From the NCBI GenBank assembly GCA_021202515.1, contig JAJQCW010000015.1:1-61500 (forward strand): a stretch of 61,500 bases of DNA. The letters run 5' to 3'. The position numbers and the translations under genes are program-made. Shown one piece after another: positions 51,257 to 59,996 of the stretch (position 1 is the stretch's first letter; every line of letters starts with the position of its first letter). The notes under the pieces are model-generated. The model did no database searches and was not told the origin of the DNA. It saw nothing but the letters and a program-made list of their open reading frames with translations. This DNA comes from Clostridiales bacterium. Lineage in GTDB: Bacteria; Bacillota; Clostridia; Oscillospirales; Oscillospiraceae.

Positions 51257-52100
51257 CTTTTGCTGCCTCTTTCCTGGCGACGGAAGGGGTACAGCCGTAA
51301 ATCTCCTTAAAGGTTCGGTTGAACAGCTTTTGCGTGGTGAACCCGTTGCGCTCCATGATCTCCGAAATGGGGAGGTCTGTGTACTCCAAATCCTGAAAGG
51401 CGTTGACCGCCCGCACCTCGTTGACATACTGCAAAAAAGTTTGCCCCATATTCTTTTTGAAAAAACGGCAAAAGGCTTCCTTGCCCAGCCCCAGCAGGTC
51501 CGATACCTCCTGGAGACTGATGGGTTCCCGAAAATGCTCCTCCACGTAGGTGATGACGGTGCGGATGCGCTCGGTGGTCAGCACGTCCACGCCGGTGGGC
51601 ACCTCCCGCTGGGGGTAGCCAAAGCACCGGATGATGCGGGAGAAGATTTGCAGAACGTACCCCTCTGTCTCCATGGGCAGGGTGATATCGTCCCGGCTGT
51701 AGGCCCGCACCAACTCCTGGAGCAGCAGACAGATTTGCAGGTAGTCCTCAAAGTTGGCGTCGTTCACATCGTCCGGGGTGCAGCGGATGCTGTACAGCGA
51801 CAATCCCGGCACAAACCTTTCCATATAGGATTTGGAGATGTGGATACGCAGAAACATGGCGTTGCGCTCATGGTTATAGCTGCCGTGTACCTGGCGGGAA
51901 TCAATGACGACCATGTGCTTGCTGCGCAGAGGGTACGTCTTGCCGTCGATGGTGATGTCGCTCAGCCCATTCAAGTGGTAGAGGATCTCCAGTTCGTCAT
52001 GCCAGTGGAGAGGATGGTAGCCGCCGCCGGTGGTCTGGTAGGCGATGCGAAACCCGGAGCGCAGCGGCTCCTGAAAGGTCGCGTAAAGGGGAACGGACAT
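51249..52100 (-). CDS. AraC family transcriptional regulator
   Basis: 283 aa; start MSVPLYATFQEPLRSGFRIA at 52100 after AAGGAGG. An N-terminal cupin (GGGYHPLHWHDELEILYHLNG) probably senses a small molecule. Two C-terminal helix-turn-helices follow, with SLQEVSDLLGLGKEAFCRFFKKNMGQTFLQYVN and ISEIMERNGFTTQKLFNRTFKEIYGCTPSVAR. It is convergent with the peptide array. Its target is unknown; its stop codon lies within a heptad-repeat end. Confidence 0.92.
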   Translation of the reverse strand: MSVPLYATFQEPLRSGFRIAYQTTGGGYHPLHWHDELEILYHLNGLSDITIDGKTYPLRSKHMVVIDSRQVHGSYNHERNAMFLRIHISKSYMERFVPGLSLYSIRCTPDDVNDANFEDYLQICLLLQELVRAYSRDDITLPMETEGYVLQIFSRIIRCFGYPQREVPTGVDVLTTERIRTVITYVEEHFREPISLQEVSDLLGLGKEAFCRFFKKNMGQTFLQYVNEVRAVNAFQDLEYTDLPISEIMERNGFTTQKLFNRTFKEIYGCTPSVARKEAAKEK

Positions 52101-52116
52101 AGGAACCTCCTTCCAC

Positions 52117-52210
52117 CCCTCCGCCACCGCCTGCGGCGGCGGCCCTCCTCCCCTTTCAGGGCAGGGAGCGAAGCGGAAGTGCCGCTTGACGGCGGAGGCA
52201 AGAGGGGAGA
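52117..52210. repeat. Modular hairpin repeat upstream of the AraC gene
   Basis: CCCCTCCGCCACCGCC..GGCGGCGG, CTCCTCCCCTTTCAGGG and AAGTGCCGCTTGACGGCGGAGG modules, ending GCAAGAGGGG. The following 150 bases to the RNase Y terminator show no gene. Confidence 0.7.
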
Positions 52211-52347
52211 GTGCTTGTCGATTGTTGCTTGTTTTGTTTGATAAATGAGGAATTTTCAGTAAAATTCTTGTTTTCTAGCCACTAAAAACGCGGCTGATCC
52301 AAAGAGGATAGCCAATAACAAAAATATTGAAGTTATCAGGAACACAA

Positions 52348-52375
52348 GAGGCGAAGCGCCGCAGCGCTCCGCCTC
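52348..52375 (-). terminator. Terminator of rny
   Basis: GAGGCGGAGCGC / GCGCTTCGCCTC (one mismatch) with a four-base loop. On the minus strand it is followed by TTGTGTT; the T-run is weak on that side. Confidence 0.6.
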
Positions 52376-52395
52376 GTTTTTGTTTGTGTGTTGGA

Positions 52396-53943
52396 TTACT
52401 TGGCGTATTCCACCGCAGTGACTTCCCGGATGAGATGCACCTTGATCTGGCCGGGATACTCCAGCTCGTCCTCGATCTTCTTGGCGATGTCCCGGGCCAA
52501 AATGGTCATCTGGTCCTCGCTGACATCTTCCGGCTTGATCATGACGCGGACTTCGCGGCCAGCCTGGATCGCATACGCCTTGCTGACGCCCTTGAAGGAG
52601 GAAGTGATCTCCTCCAGCTTCTCCAGGCGCTTGACGTAGCTCTCCACGTTCTCCCGGCGGGCGCCGGGGCGGGCTGCGGAGATGGCGTCCGCTGCCTGCA
52701 CCAGACAGGCGACGATGGTCTGGGGTTCCACGTCGTTGTGGTGGGCGGCAATCGCATGGACGACATATTCGTTTTCCTTGTACCGGCGGGCCAGGTCCAC
52801 GCCGATCTGGACATGGCTGCCCTCGATCTCGTGGTCCACGCTCTTGCCGATGTCGTGGAGCAGGCCGGCGCGCTTGGCGGTGGCCACGTCAGCCCCCAGC
52901 TCGGCGGCCAGCAGGCCGGCCAGGTGGGAGACCTCGATGGAGTGGCTCAGCACGTTCTGACCGTAGCTGGTGCGGTAGTGCATCCGGCCCAGCAGCTTGA
53001 CCAGCTCCGGGTGGATGCCGTGGATGTTGGTCTCGAACACGGCCCGTTCGCCCTCGGCCTTGATGACGGACTCGACCTCCCGCTTGGCCTTTTCCACCAT
53101 CTCCTCGATGCGGGCGGGGTGGATGCGCCCGTCGGCGATGAGGCGCTCCAGGGCGATGCGGGTGATCTCCCGGCGGACCGGGTCGAAGCAGGAAATGGTG
53201 ATGGCCTCCGGCGTGTCGTCGATGATGAGTTCCGCGCCGGTCAGGGTCTCCAGGGTGCGGATGTTCCGTCCCTCCCGGCCAATGATGCGGCCCTTCATCT
53301 CATCGTTGGGCAGGGGCACCACCGAAACGGCGACCTCGGCCACCTGGTCGGCGGCGCAGCGCTGGATGGCCAGGGAGATGGCCTCCCGCGCGTAGGTTTC
53401 GGCCTCGTCCTTGAACTTGGCCTTGACTTCCTTGATTTTGACAGCTTCCTCGTGGGTGACATCGTCCTCCACCTGATGGATGAGGTACGCTTTGGCATCC
53501 TCCGCCGTCAGGCCGGAGATGCGCTCCAGCGTCTCCTGCTGGCTGGCTTTGATCTGTTCAATCTCCTCTCTGGTGCGCTCTGCGGCGGCCAGGCGGTTCT
53601 GGAGCTTTTCGTCCTTGCGCTCGATGGCGTCGGTTTTCCGGTCCAGGGTCTCTTCCTTGGACTGGAGGCGGCGCTCCTGCTTGGTCAGCTCGGCGCGGCG
53701 CTCCTTCACCTCTTGCTCGTAGGTGCTGCGCTCCTTGTGGATCTCTTCCCGGGCCTCTACCAACGCCTCCCGCTTTTTGCTTTCGGCGTCCTTGATGGCC
53801 TCATTTAAAATGCGCGTGGCCTCCTGCTCGGCGGAACCAATTTCCTTCTCCGCCTCGTTCTTGCGGTATTGATAACCCACAAAAAAGAAAGCCACAGCGC
53901 AGATAATTGCAACAATGATTGCGACAATTATCGTTTGCAGCAT
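52396..53943 (-). CDS. rny: Ribonuclease Y
   Basis: 515 aa membrane-anchored endoribonuclease for mRNA decay. Residues 4-24 form the membrane helix ([20 protein letters not shown]). A long coiled coil runs to about residue 190, then a KH domain ([15 protein letters not shown]) and an HD domain (HDIGKS, with HHNDVEP). GGAGGTGTAC lies upstream on the minus strand. RicT, encoded at 29119-30207, is a known specificity partner in Bacillus. Confidence 0.96.
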   Translation of the reverse strand: MLQTIIVAIIVAIICAVAFFFVGYQYRKNEAEKEIGSAEQEATRILNEAIKDAESKKREALVEAREEIHKERSTYEQEVKERRAELTKQERRLQSKEETLDRKTDAIERKDEKLQNRLAAAERTREEIEQIKASQQETLERISGLTAEDAKAYLIHQVEDDVTHEEAVKIKEVKAKFKDEAETYAREAISLAIQRCAADQVAEVAVSVVPLPNDEMKGRIIGREGRNIRTLETLTGAELIIDDTPEAITISCFDPVRREITRIALERLIADGRIHPARIEEMVEKAKREVESVIKAEGERAVFETNIHGIHPELVKLLGRMHYRTSYGQNVLSHSIEVSHLAGLLAAELGADVATAKRAGLLHDIGKSVDHEIEGSHVQIGVDLARRYKENEYVVHAIAAHHNDVEPQTIVACLVQAADAISAARPGARRENVESYVKRLEKLEEITSSFKGVSKAYAIQAGREVRVMIKPEDVSEDQMTILARDIAKKIEDELEYPGQIKVHLIREVTAVEYAK

Positions 53944-54331
53944 AAGTTTTGTACACCTCCTGTAATAGATTTTGAATCAGCTTTGTGTTGTTTTGCGCAG
54001 TTGAAATGTCAGGCTGGCACAGGGAAGGGACGCGCCCCTCCGGTGTGCGCAACAAAAAATCGCCCTGCACGGACAGTTCCACGCAAAGCGAAGCCATTGA
54101 ACCCCAGATAACTTCTGCCCAGAATCAGTGTCATCTGTTTTTCAAAACAATCCACGTTTATTGTACCGCCATAGAACCTCTCTGTCAAGAAAATTCGCAA
54201 AGAAAACACCATCCGAACCCCTTCCTGCGATACATTTGTAAAAAAGAGTGCGCGGCTCTCTGCCGCCGGACAGTGGCGCGCAGGCATACTCTGCTCTGCC
54301 GGGACATAGGCTGTCCAGAGAGGTGGTACGA
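53944..54331. other. Divergent intergenic region rny / spoIIP
   Basis: 388 bases without a gene. It contains the rny leader and, toward spoIIP, ATACATTT (near 54230) and CATACT (54285-54290), which are only weakly like a sigma-E -10; no matching -35 was convincing. Sporulation control of spoIIP is expected but not demonstrated by the sequence. Confidence 0.45.
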
Positions 54332-55540
54332 ATGAAGAAGCATGTGACCGTTCCCCGCCGGGCGGTGGCGCTGGCGGCGGCAGCCTCCACCCTCTGGGTG
54401 GTCTGGCGCACCGCCGACCTGGACGCCGCGAAAACGGCCCTCTGTTCCAGCGGAGCCATTGTCACCGGTCTGCTGGAGTACCAGATCGGACAGGCAGACA
54501 GTGAGACTGACCTGCTGGACGGCTGGGCGGAGATGGTGGTGGACCAGTCCCCGGTGCTGGCCCAGGAAAAGGAGGCGGTCAGCGCGGCACAGCAGGAGGA
54601 AACAGCGGACGAGCAGGAGGACATGGTCGCTGTTCCGGAGACCGACCCGGCGGACCAGGTTGGGGATACTTCCGCCGGGGAAACAGAAACGGCCTCCACG
54701 TCAGCGGAACCGGAGCGGGAGGCAGAGGAAGAAACGGAAGCTGAAGAGGAAACAGTGAACGAGACAGTGACGCTGGACCTCTCCCAAATCAAAACCAGCC
54801 AGCTCAAGGTGGACAACCACACCGAGGGGCTGAACCCCAGCGTGGCGGACGACTGGGCGGCGGAACCGTCTCTGACTCTCCAGCCCGCCGACCAGGGGCC
54901 GCAGATTTTAATCATGCACACCCACGCCACCGAAGCCTACACCATGGACGGGGATGACGTATACGTCGAGAGCGACGAGAGCCGCACCACCGACGAAAAT
55001 TACAACATGCTTCGGGTGGGCGAGGAGATGAAGGCGGTTTTTGAGGAACTGGGCTTCTCCGTGGTCCATGACACCACCACCTACGATTACCCCGGCTACA
55101 GCGGCTCTTATGGCCGCTCTTTGGCGGGGGTGCAGCGTTATTTGGAGCAGTACCCCACCATTCAGGTGGTGCTGGACGTTCATCGGGACGCCCTCATCGG
55201 CAGCGACGGCACCGTCTACGCCAAAACCACCACCATCGACGGGGAGCAGGTGGCTCAGGTGATGCTGGTGGTGGGGACGGACGACGGCGGGCTGACCCAT
55301 CCCAACTGGGAGGACAACTTCACCCTTGCCCTGAAGCTCCAGGGGGCCATGTTAGCCCTGGACGGCACCCTGCCCCGAAACATCGACCTGCGCAGCCAGC
55401 GGTTCAACCAGCACCTGACCGCCGGTTCCCTGCTGGTGGAGGTGGGCACCAGCGGCAACACTCTCCAGGAGGCCCTGGCCGGGGCCAGACTGTTCGCCCA
55501 GGCGGCGGGGGAGGTGTACAGCCAGTACGTGAAACAATGA
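54332..55540 (+). CDS. spoIIP: Stage II sporulation protein P
   Basis: 402 aa. N-terminal membrane anchor (about 10-25), an acidic Glu/Thr-rich linker (about 75-150), then the SpoIIP amidase/endopeptidase domain: ILIMHTHATEAYTMDGDD, VVLDVHRDAL and FNQHLTAGSLLVEVGTSGNTLQEAL, with likely zinc ligands at the His and Glu residues. SpoIIP cuts septal peptidoglycan for engulfment with SpoIID and SpoIIM. Its presence marks the organism as a spore former. The start ATG 54332 follows AGAGGTGG. Confidence 0.94.
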   Translation: MKKHVTVPRRAVALAAAASTLWVVWRTADLDAAKTALCSSGAIVTGLLEYQIGQADSETDLLDGWAEMVVDQSPVLAQEKEAVSAAQQEETADEQEDMVAVPETDPADQVGDTSAGETETASTSAEPEREAEEETEAEEETVNETVTLDLSQIKTSQLKVDNHTEGLNPSVADDWAAEPSLTLQPADQGPQILIMHTHATEAYTMDGDDVYVESDESRTTDENYNMLRVGEEMKAVFEELGFSVVHDTTTYDYPGYSGSYGRSLAGVQRYLEQYPTIQVVLDVHRDALIGSDGTVYAKTTTIDGEQVAQVMLVVGTDDGGLTHPNWEDNFTLALKLQGAMLALDGTLPRNIDLRSQRFNQHLTAGSLLVEVGTSGNTLQEALAGARLFAQAAGEVYSQYVKQ

Positions 55541-55570
55541 GCAATTAGCAATGTGCAATGTGCAATTATG
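55538..55570. repeat. Heptad-repeat element end, copy 4
   Basis: TGAGCAATTAGCAATGTGCA...: the spoIIP TGA stop is the first three bases. Same unit order as at the end of the AraC gene. Confidence 0.62.
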
Positions 55571-55598
55571 GGTATGCCATGAAGTCATTGCCACACAC

Positions 55599-55675
55599 CT
55601 GTAGGGGAGGCCCGTGGCCGCCCGCAAGAACCAACTGCGTATTCCGGGCGGCCGAGGGCCGCCCCTGCATAAACA
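55599..55675. repeat. GGCCGCCC palindromic repeat, full copy
   Basis: Left arm GTAGGGGAGGCCCGTGGCCG (from 55599) and right arm CGGCCGAGGGCCGCCCCTGC (to about 55668) form a long imperfect inverted repeat around an AT-richer centre. A second left arm occurs at 61374-61403. Confidence 0.65.
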
Positions 55676-55707
55676 TCAGCAAAAAGATAGACGTGTGGCA
55701 AAGCTGT

Positions 55708-56148
55708 TTACTTCGGAAATCCTTCCCCCGGCACGAAGCCACGCGCCACCAGCCGGTTCCAGACCAAGTCGAGGATCTCCAGCAGCTCATCCCGGTTTTC
55801 CGTGACCCAGGGGTATTTTTGCTTATATTTCAGGTCAAAAAAGATCATCACCTTTTCCGGGCTTTCAAAGGTGCTGCGGGAGATGATCTTCTTGAAGCCG
55901 TCGTAAATGTTCTGTCCTGCGGCCTCCCGCTCGTTTGCAAAACGGCAGGCGTCGTTGGAGAGGTGGGTCTTATAATCCGCGTCCTCCGCGGTGTAGTCCA
56001 CCGGTGGGCGGGAGTTGTCCCGGATGAAATCCGACAGACATTGGAACTCTGGCCCGATGGACTGGCGCTGTTGAGGGGTCAACGTTTTCCAGATGGCGTT
56101 CAGTGCCTGCCACTGTTTGGTCTGCTTGAGCTGTTCGCGGGTGAGCAT
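55708..56148 (-). CDS. Hypothetical protein
   Basis: 146 aa, not recognised. MLTREQLKQTKQWQALNAIW leads into a mostly helical, charged protein with DYTAEDADYKTHLSNDACRF and SPEKVMIFFDLKYKQKYPWV, ending GFVPGEGFPK. GGGAGGG precedes the start on the minus strand. There are no membrane segments, signal peptide or metal motif. It is divergent from the XRE regulator, whose promoter lies between them. It is soluble and cytoplasmic by appearance; function unknown. Confidence 0.75.
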   Translation of the reverse strand: MLTREQLKQTKQWQALNAIWKTLTPQQRQSIGPEFQCLSDFIRDNSRPPVDYTAEDADYKTHLSNDACRFANEREAAGQNIYDGFKKIISRSTFESPEKVMIFFDLKYKQKYPWVTENRDELLEILDLVWNRLVARGFVPGEGFPK

Positions 56149-56250
56149 GGGTGGTCCCTCCCTTGAGGTTTGCAGGAATATTGTAGTATTTTATTGTAGC
56201 AGGGACATTTCCCATCCGCAAGAGAGTGTCAGAAAATTTTTAAGCGCAGC

Positions 56251-56279
56251 TTTACAAACTGTATTGATTCAGGTATAAT
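56251..56279 (+). promoter_or_regulatory. Promoter of the XRE regulator gene
   Basis: TTTACA (56251-56256), 17-base spacer, TATAAT (56274-56279). Confidence 0.8.
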
Positions 56280-56334
56280 AATACCACTTGTTAATCTGCC
56301 TGTGCCTCTCAGAGAGAAAAATGGAGGAATTTCC

Positions 56335-57048
56335 GTGAGCACCGATTTTTCCCGCACGCTTGCGCTGCTGCGCAAGGAGCGTAACATCAGCCAACGAGCC
56401 GCCGCCGCCGAACTGGGCATCAGTCAAGCGCTGCTCTCTCATTATGAAAAGGGAATCCGGGAGCCGGGCCTGGCCTTTGTGGTCCGGGCCTGCGACTATT
56501 ACCAGGTCTCCGCAGACTACCTGCTGGGGCGCACCATGTCCAAGGACGGGACGGTCATCAGCGCCGAAGAGCTTTACGATGTCAGCGAACACAAGGACAA
56601 CGCTCTCCGGGGCAGCGTCATGGCCCAGTTGAACAAAAAGCTGATGGTCAATACCCTCTCGCTGATTTATGGGATGCTGGGGCGGCTGGGCAACCGGGAG
56701 TTGATTTTGGATGTGTCCAACTACTTCTCCTGCGCCCTGTATACAGTATTCCGCAGCATCTATAGCATGAACAAACACAACCTGTCGAGCTTTTTCGCGC
56801 TGGACGAGGCCGCGTTTCGCAGCGGCGCGGTGGACGCCGCCATGATGTGGGACAAAACCAATATCACCATGGAGATGGAGAAGCTGGCCGGGGATAAGAC
56901 AGCGGCAGACAAGCTGGAACCGCTGGACCAGAAGGCCCTCCAGCGGGAGTATCCCGCTCTGTACCAGTCGCTGCTGCAAATTTTGCACAACACCAGCGGA
57001 CGGGTGAACCAGCGGCTGGCGGATTCCCAGGAACGAAAGAAGAAATAG
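56335..57048 (+). CDS. XRE-family helix-turn-helix regulator
   Basis: 237 aa from GTG 56335 with GGAGG seven bases upstream; the ATG at 56302 lacks a site and adds non-conserved residues. HTH residues about 5-60: FSRTLALLRKERNISQRAAA, GISQALLSHYEKG and YYQVSADYLLGRT, typical of Cro/CI-like proteins. The C-terminal 170 residues are helical with no known effector fold. Target unknown; the divergent hypothetical gene is the nearest candidate. Confidence 0.88.
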   Translation: MSTDFSRTLALLRKERNISQRAAAAELGISQALLSHYEKGIREPGLAFVVRACDYYQVSADYLLGRTMSKDGTVISAEELYDVSEHKDNALRGSVMAQLNKKLMVNTLSLIYGMLGRLGNRELILDVSNYFSCALYTVFRSIYSMNKHNLSSFFALDEAAFRSGAVDAAMMWDKTNITMEMEKLAGDKTAADKLEPLDQKALQREYPALYQSLLQILHNTSGRVNQRLADSQERKKK

Positions 57049-57059
57049 GAGAATGTCAC

Positions 57060-57254
57060 TTGAAACCCCTCCGCCGTCAAGCAGCACTTCCGCTTCGCTC
57101 CCTGCGCCACCGCCGAAAGGCGGCGGCACTCCTCCCCTTTGCGACTCGCATGGCCCAAAGGGCCATAGCTCACAGCAAGCTGCACTTCGCCTGCATTTGC
57201 GCGAAAGAGGAATTGGCCATTCGGCCAGCGCTTCACAGGGGAGGCAAGAGGGGA
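57060..57254. repeat. Modular hairpin repeat, longest copy
   Basis: GAAACCCCTCCGCCGTCAAG start, GCACTTCCGCTTCGCTCCCTG, GCGCCACCGCCGAAAGGCGGCGG and CATGGCCCAAAGGGCCATAG palindromes, then GAATTGGCCATTCGGCCAGC and CAGGGGAGGCAAGAGGGGAT. It fills most of the gap before lepA and shares its 3' half with 23400-23538. Confidence 0.75.
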
Positions 57255-57327
57255 TGGTACTTGCTTTGGGGGTTTCAATTTTGCTCAATTTAAGAAAAAT
57301 TTTTCCTCTACAAAAGGAGAACCATAG

Positions 57328-59130
57328 ATGAAACAGGAAAATATTCGTAATTTTTCCATTATTGCACATATTGACCACGGAAAGTCTACTCTTTCCGATA
57401 GATTAATTGAGGAGTGCAACGCGGTGACTGCCCGTGAGATGGAGAGCCAGATTTTGGACTCTATGGAGCTGGAGCGGGAGCGGGGTATCACCATCAAGGC
57501 CCGCGCTGTCACCCTGCGCTATCAGGCGGACGATGGGGAGACCTATCAGCTCAACCTCATCGACACGCCGGGCCACGTGGACTTCAATTATGAGGTCAGC
57601 CGCAGCCTGGCCGCCTGTGAGGGGGCGGTGCTGGTGGTGGACGCCAGCCAGGGCGTGGAGGCCCAGACCCTGGCCAACACCTATCTGGCGGTGGACCACG
57701 ACCTGGAGGTGCTGCCGGTGCTGAACAAAATCGACCTGCCCTCCGCCGACCCTCTCCGGGTGAAGGAGGAAATCGAGAACATCATCGGCTTGCCCGCCAT
57801 GGACGCGCCGGAGATCTCCGCCAAGGCGGGCATCAACATCCACGCCGTGTTGGAGGACATCGTGCAGGGCATCCCCGCACCGGAGGGCGACCCAGAGGCA
57901 CCCTTGAAGGCACTGATTTTCGACTCCCAATACGACAGCTATCGGGGGGTCATCGTGCTGATGCGGGTGATGGAGGGCACCATCCGCACCGGCATGGAGG
58001 TCAAGCTGATGGCCTCCGGCGCCACCTACAAGGTGGTGGAGTGCGGCCACATGGAACCCATTGCCCTGGACCCCTGCGGGGTGCTGACCGCCGGAGAGGT
58101 GGGCTACTTCACCGCCTCCATCAAGAACGTGCGGGACACCCAGGTGGGCGACACCGTTACCGGGGCGGAACACCCTGCGGCGGAGCCGCTGCCCGGCTAC
58201 AAGCCCGCCCAGCCCATGGTCTACTGCGGCATTTACACCGAGGACGGCAGCAAATACCCCGACCTGCGGGACGCGCTGGAGAAATTGCAGCTCAACGACG
58301 CCTCTTTGTCCTTCGAGCCGGAAAGCTCCGCCGCCCTGGGTTTCGGGTTCCGCTGCGGCTTTTTGGGGATGCTCCACATGGAGATCATTCAGGAGCGGCT
58401 GGAGCGGGAATTTGACCTGGACTTGGTGACCACTCTGCCCAGCGTCATCTATGAGGTGGTGAAAACTGATGGCACCACCGTCTATGTGGACAACCCCCAC
58501 AACTACCCCGACCCGGCCCAAATAGCCGAGGCGCGGGAGCCTTACGTCAACGTCAGCATCATCACGCCCCAGGACTACGTGGGCAACATCATGCCCCTGT
58601 GCCAGGAGCGGCGGGGCCAGTTCGGGGATATGCAGTACCTGGACACCACCCTGGTGGAACTCCACTACAAAATGCCTCTGAACGAGATCATTTACGACTT
58701 TTTCGACACGTTAAAGGCCCATACCAAGGGCTACGCCTCCCTGGACTACGAGCTGGCGGAGTACCAACCCAGCAACCTGGTGAAGGTGGACCTGCTGCTC
58801 AACGGCGACCAGGTGGACGCCCTCTCCTTCATCGCCCACAAGGATAAAGCTTATGCCCGGAGCCGGAAGATCTGCGAAAAGCTCAAGGAGAACATCCCCC
58901 GCCAGCTCTTCGAGGTGCCGGTGCAGGCCGCCATCGGCGGCAAGATCATTGCCCGGGAAACGGTGAAAGCCATGCGGAAGGACGTGCTTGCCAAGTGCTA
59001 CGGCGGCGACATCACCCGGAAGAAGAAGCTGCTGGAGAAACAAAAAGAGGGCAAAAAGAAAATGCGGACCCTGGGCACTGTCCAAATTCCCACAGAGGCG
59101 TTCCTGGCGGTGCTCAAGCTGGACGAATGA
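57328..59130 (+). CDS. lepA: Elongation factor 4 (LepA)
   Basis: 600 aa ribosomal GTPase. [20 protein letters not shown] holds G1, [11 protein letters not shown] is the switch region, [14 protein letters not shown] is G3 and [10 protein letters not shown] is G4. [11 protein letters not shown]-like EF-G domains and the LepA-specific C-terminus with [17 protein letters not shown] follow. AAAGGAGAACC precedes the ATG. It acts on stalled or mis-assembled ribosomes. Confidence 0.96.
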   Translation: MKQENIRNFSIIAHIDHGKSTLSDRLIEECNAVTAREMESQILDSMELERERGITIKARAVTLRYQADDGETYQLNLIDTPGHVDFNYEVSRSLAACEGAVLVVDASQGVEAQTLANTYLAVDHDLEVLPVLNKIDLPSADPLRVKEEIENIIGLPAMDAPEISAKAGINIHAVLEDIVQGIPAPEGDPEAPLKALIFDSQYDSYRGVIVLMRVMEGTIRTGMEVKLMASGATYKVVECGHMEPIALDPCGVLTAGEVGYFTASIKNVRDTQVGDTVTGAEHPAAEPLPGYKPAQPMVYCGIYTEDGSKYPDLRDALEKLQLNDASLSFEPESSAALGFGFRCGFLGMLHMEIIQERLEREFDLDLVTTLPSVIYEVVKTDGTTVYVDNPHNYPDPAQIAEAREPYVNVSIITPQDYVGNIMPLCQERRGQFGDMQYLDTTLVELHYKMPLNEIIYDFFDTLKAHTKGYASLDYELAEYQPSNLVKVDLLLNGDQVDALSFIAHKDKAYARSRKICEKLKENIPRQLFEVPVQAAIGGKIIARETVKAMRKDVLAKCYGGDITRKKKLLEKQKEGKKKMRTLGTVQIPTEAFLAVLKLDE

Positions 59131-59143
59131 CGTTGCCGCAGGG

Positions 59144-59172
59144 TTGACAAAACCTCGGAAAACGGGTATAAT
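59144..59172 (+). promoter_or_regulatory. Promoter of antitoxin RNA 1
   Basis: TTGACA (59144-59149), 17-base spacer, TATAAT (59167-59172): both perfect, in a gap with no open frame after it. Confidence 0.88.
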
Positions 59173-59178
59173 AAGAGA

Positions 59179-59272
59179 CAGAAAAAGGTACTGCCCATTT
59201 GGTCAGTTCCCTTTTAGATTACTTTGTAAGAAGTAACCGCCAGGTAGTCGGCCAGGGCGGTTACTTCTTGCT
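59179..59272 (+). ncRNA. Probable type I antitoxin RNA (RatA-like)
   Basis: Transcript inferred to begin about seven bases after the -10 and to end at the hairpin AAGAAGTAACCGCC / GGCGGTTACTTCTT (59228-59269, 14-bp perfect stem). No ORF with a ribosome site is present. Its 3' hairpin overlaps in antisense the stop codon and 3' end of the small hydrophobic ORF on the other strand, as in TxpA/RatA and BsrG/SR4. It probably acts by pairing with the toxin mRNA 3' end. About 95% identical to 59560-59653. Confidence 0.72.
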
Positions 59273-59347
59273 GTTTAACAGCATAACAATCAGGCCACAG
59301 GCCTCAATGATAACAAGCAAAAGCTGAAAAACTTCTGATGTGCTCAT
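59261..59347 (-). CDS. Putative holin-like / TxpA-type small hydrophobic toxin
   Basis: 28 aa: MSTSEVFQLLLVIIEACGLI then VMLLNSKK. One membrane helix with a Lys-Lys end, matching the form of Firmicutes type I toxins (Hol_Tox/TxpA/BsrG-like, often MSxYExL...KK). GGGGGG lies eight bases before the ATG. In the mRNA leader GCCCCC (59395-59390) can pair either with an upstream GGGGGC or with the ribosome-binding GGGGGG, a possible translation lock. It is convergent with the antisense RNA. Toxicity is inferred from the architecture. Confidence 0.7.
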   Translation of the reverse strand: MSTSEVFQLLLVIIEACGLIVMLLNSKK

Positions 59348-59352
59348 TTTGT

Positions 59353-59397
59353 CAGCCCCCCTTCTGTGAAGTCAGGGGGCAAAGAAGCAGCCCCCTG
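59353..59397 (-). promoter_or_regulatory. Leader hairpin and sequestrable ribosome-binding site of the toxin mRNA
   Basis: CAGGGGGC / GCCCCCTG stem (59397-59373) with a nine-base loop; the same C-run is complementary to AGGGGGGC at the ribosome-binding site (59362-59355). Two mutually exclusive foldings are possible. Confidence 0.6.
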
Positions 59398-59438
59398 CAG
59401 AGAGAGAACTGGTTTACTTTGGGCAGTATCCAATGTTT

Positions 59439-59467
59439 ACTATAGCATGTTTTTCGACCGGACACAA
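59439..59467 (-). promoter_or_regulatory. Promoter of the toxin mRNA
   Basis: Minus strand TTGTGT (59467-59462), 17-base spacer, TATAGT (59444-59439). It gives a leader of roughly 85 bases. Confidence 0.65.
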
Positions 59468-59524
59468 CATAAAAATTTCTGGTTGTGTTGTATTTGGGTT
59501 TTCCAAAAGAAGTACCATCCACAG

Positions 59525-59656
59525 TTGACAAAACCCCGGAAAACGGGTATAATAAGAGACAGAAAAAGGTACTGCCCATTGCGGCCAGTTCCCTTTTAGA
59601 TTACTTTGTAAGAAGTAACCGCCAGGTAGTCGGCCAGGGCGGTTCCTTCTTTTTTT
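59525..59656 (+). ncRNA. Second antitoxin-like RNA gene with promoter and terminator, no toxin
   Basis: TTGACA (59525-59530), 17 bases, TATAAT (59548-59553), then a body nearly identical to antitoxin RNA 1. The hairpin is AAGAAGTAACCGCC / GGCGGTTCCTTCTT (59610-59651), here followed by seven T in all, a perfect intrinsic terminator. The opposite strand has no small hydrophobic ORF. It is probably an orphan or backup antitoxin copy acting on the neighbouring toxin mRNA. Confidence 0.68.
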
Positions 59657-59678
59657 GCAAAAAAGTGCGGAAATGGAA

Positions 59679-59707
59679 TTGACGCACCTGCCAAAACCAG
59701 ATATAAT
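59679..59707 (+). promoter_or_regulatory. Promoter of the hisS leader
   Basis: TTGACG (59679-59684), 17-base spacer, TATAAT (59702-59707). Confidence 0.85.
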
Positions 59708-59715
59708 ATGCTTTG

Positions 59716-59972
59716 CTGAGATACACACCGCAAAGACGGGGAATGAGTACCCACCATACCGCCGGACAGAGAAGAGGGCCGCAGGCTGGAAGCCCTCCAC
59801 GGGACCGGGGCTGGGGAAAGACGTCTCCTGAGCGGGCCTGGAGACAGGCGCGGTCCCCTTCCCGCAACAGAAGGTTTTGAGGGCTTGCCGTCTGGCGGCA
59901 GGCTGAATTTGGGTGGCACCACGAAGCAACGATTGCTCTCGTCCCAATGCTTTGGGATGAGCGTTTTTTTTA
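59716..59972 (+). promoter_or_regulatory. T-box leader of hisS
   Basis: T-box GGGTGGCACCACG at 59910-59922 and terminator GCTC..GTCCCAA / TTGGGATGAGC with eight T (59935-59971). Stem I: GGGGA (59738-59742) pairs with TCTCC (59824-59828), ATGAGTA is the S-turn strand, and GGGCCGCAGGCTGGAAGCCC forms the apical part. The triplet before the purine and TCTCC is GAC (59820-59822), an Asp codon, as known for hisS-aspS leaders. Confidence 0.88.
59935..59972 (+). terminator. T-box regulated terminator before hisS
   Basis: TCCCAA / TTGGGA core with flanking GCTC/GAGC pairs, then GTTTTTTTT. Confidence 0.82.
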
Positions 59973-59996
59973 TTTTTTGAGAGGATTGATTTCGAC

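Noticed and set aside
54228-54290. Sigma-E promoter for spoIIP
   Set aside because: Only partial -10 likeness at two places and no -35 at the right distance; not reported as a promoter.
58988-59236. 82-codon plus-strand ORF running from lepA into the antitoxin RNA
   Set aside because: Wrong frame of lepA; a similar fragment in the second RNA copy only reflects the duplicated RNA gene.
59352-59579. 75-codon minus-strand ORF across the toxin promoter
   Set aside because: It spans the toxin promoter and leader and both duplicated RNA starts; no ribosome site.
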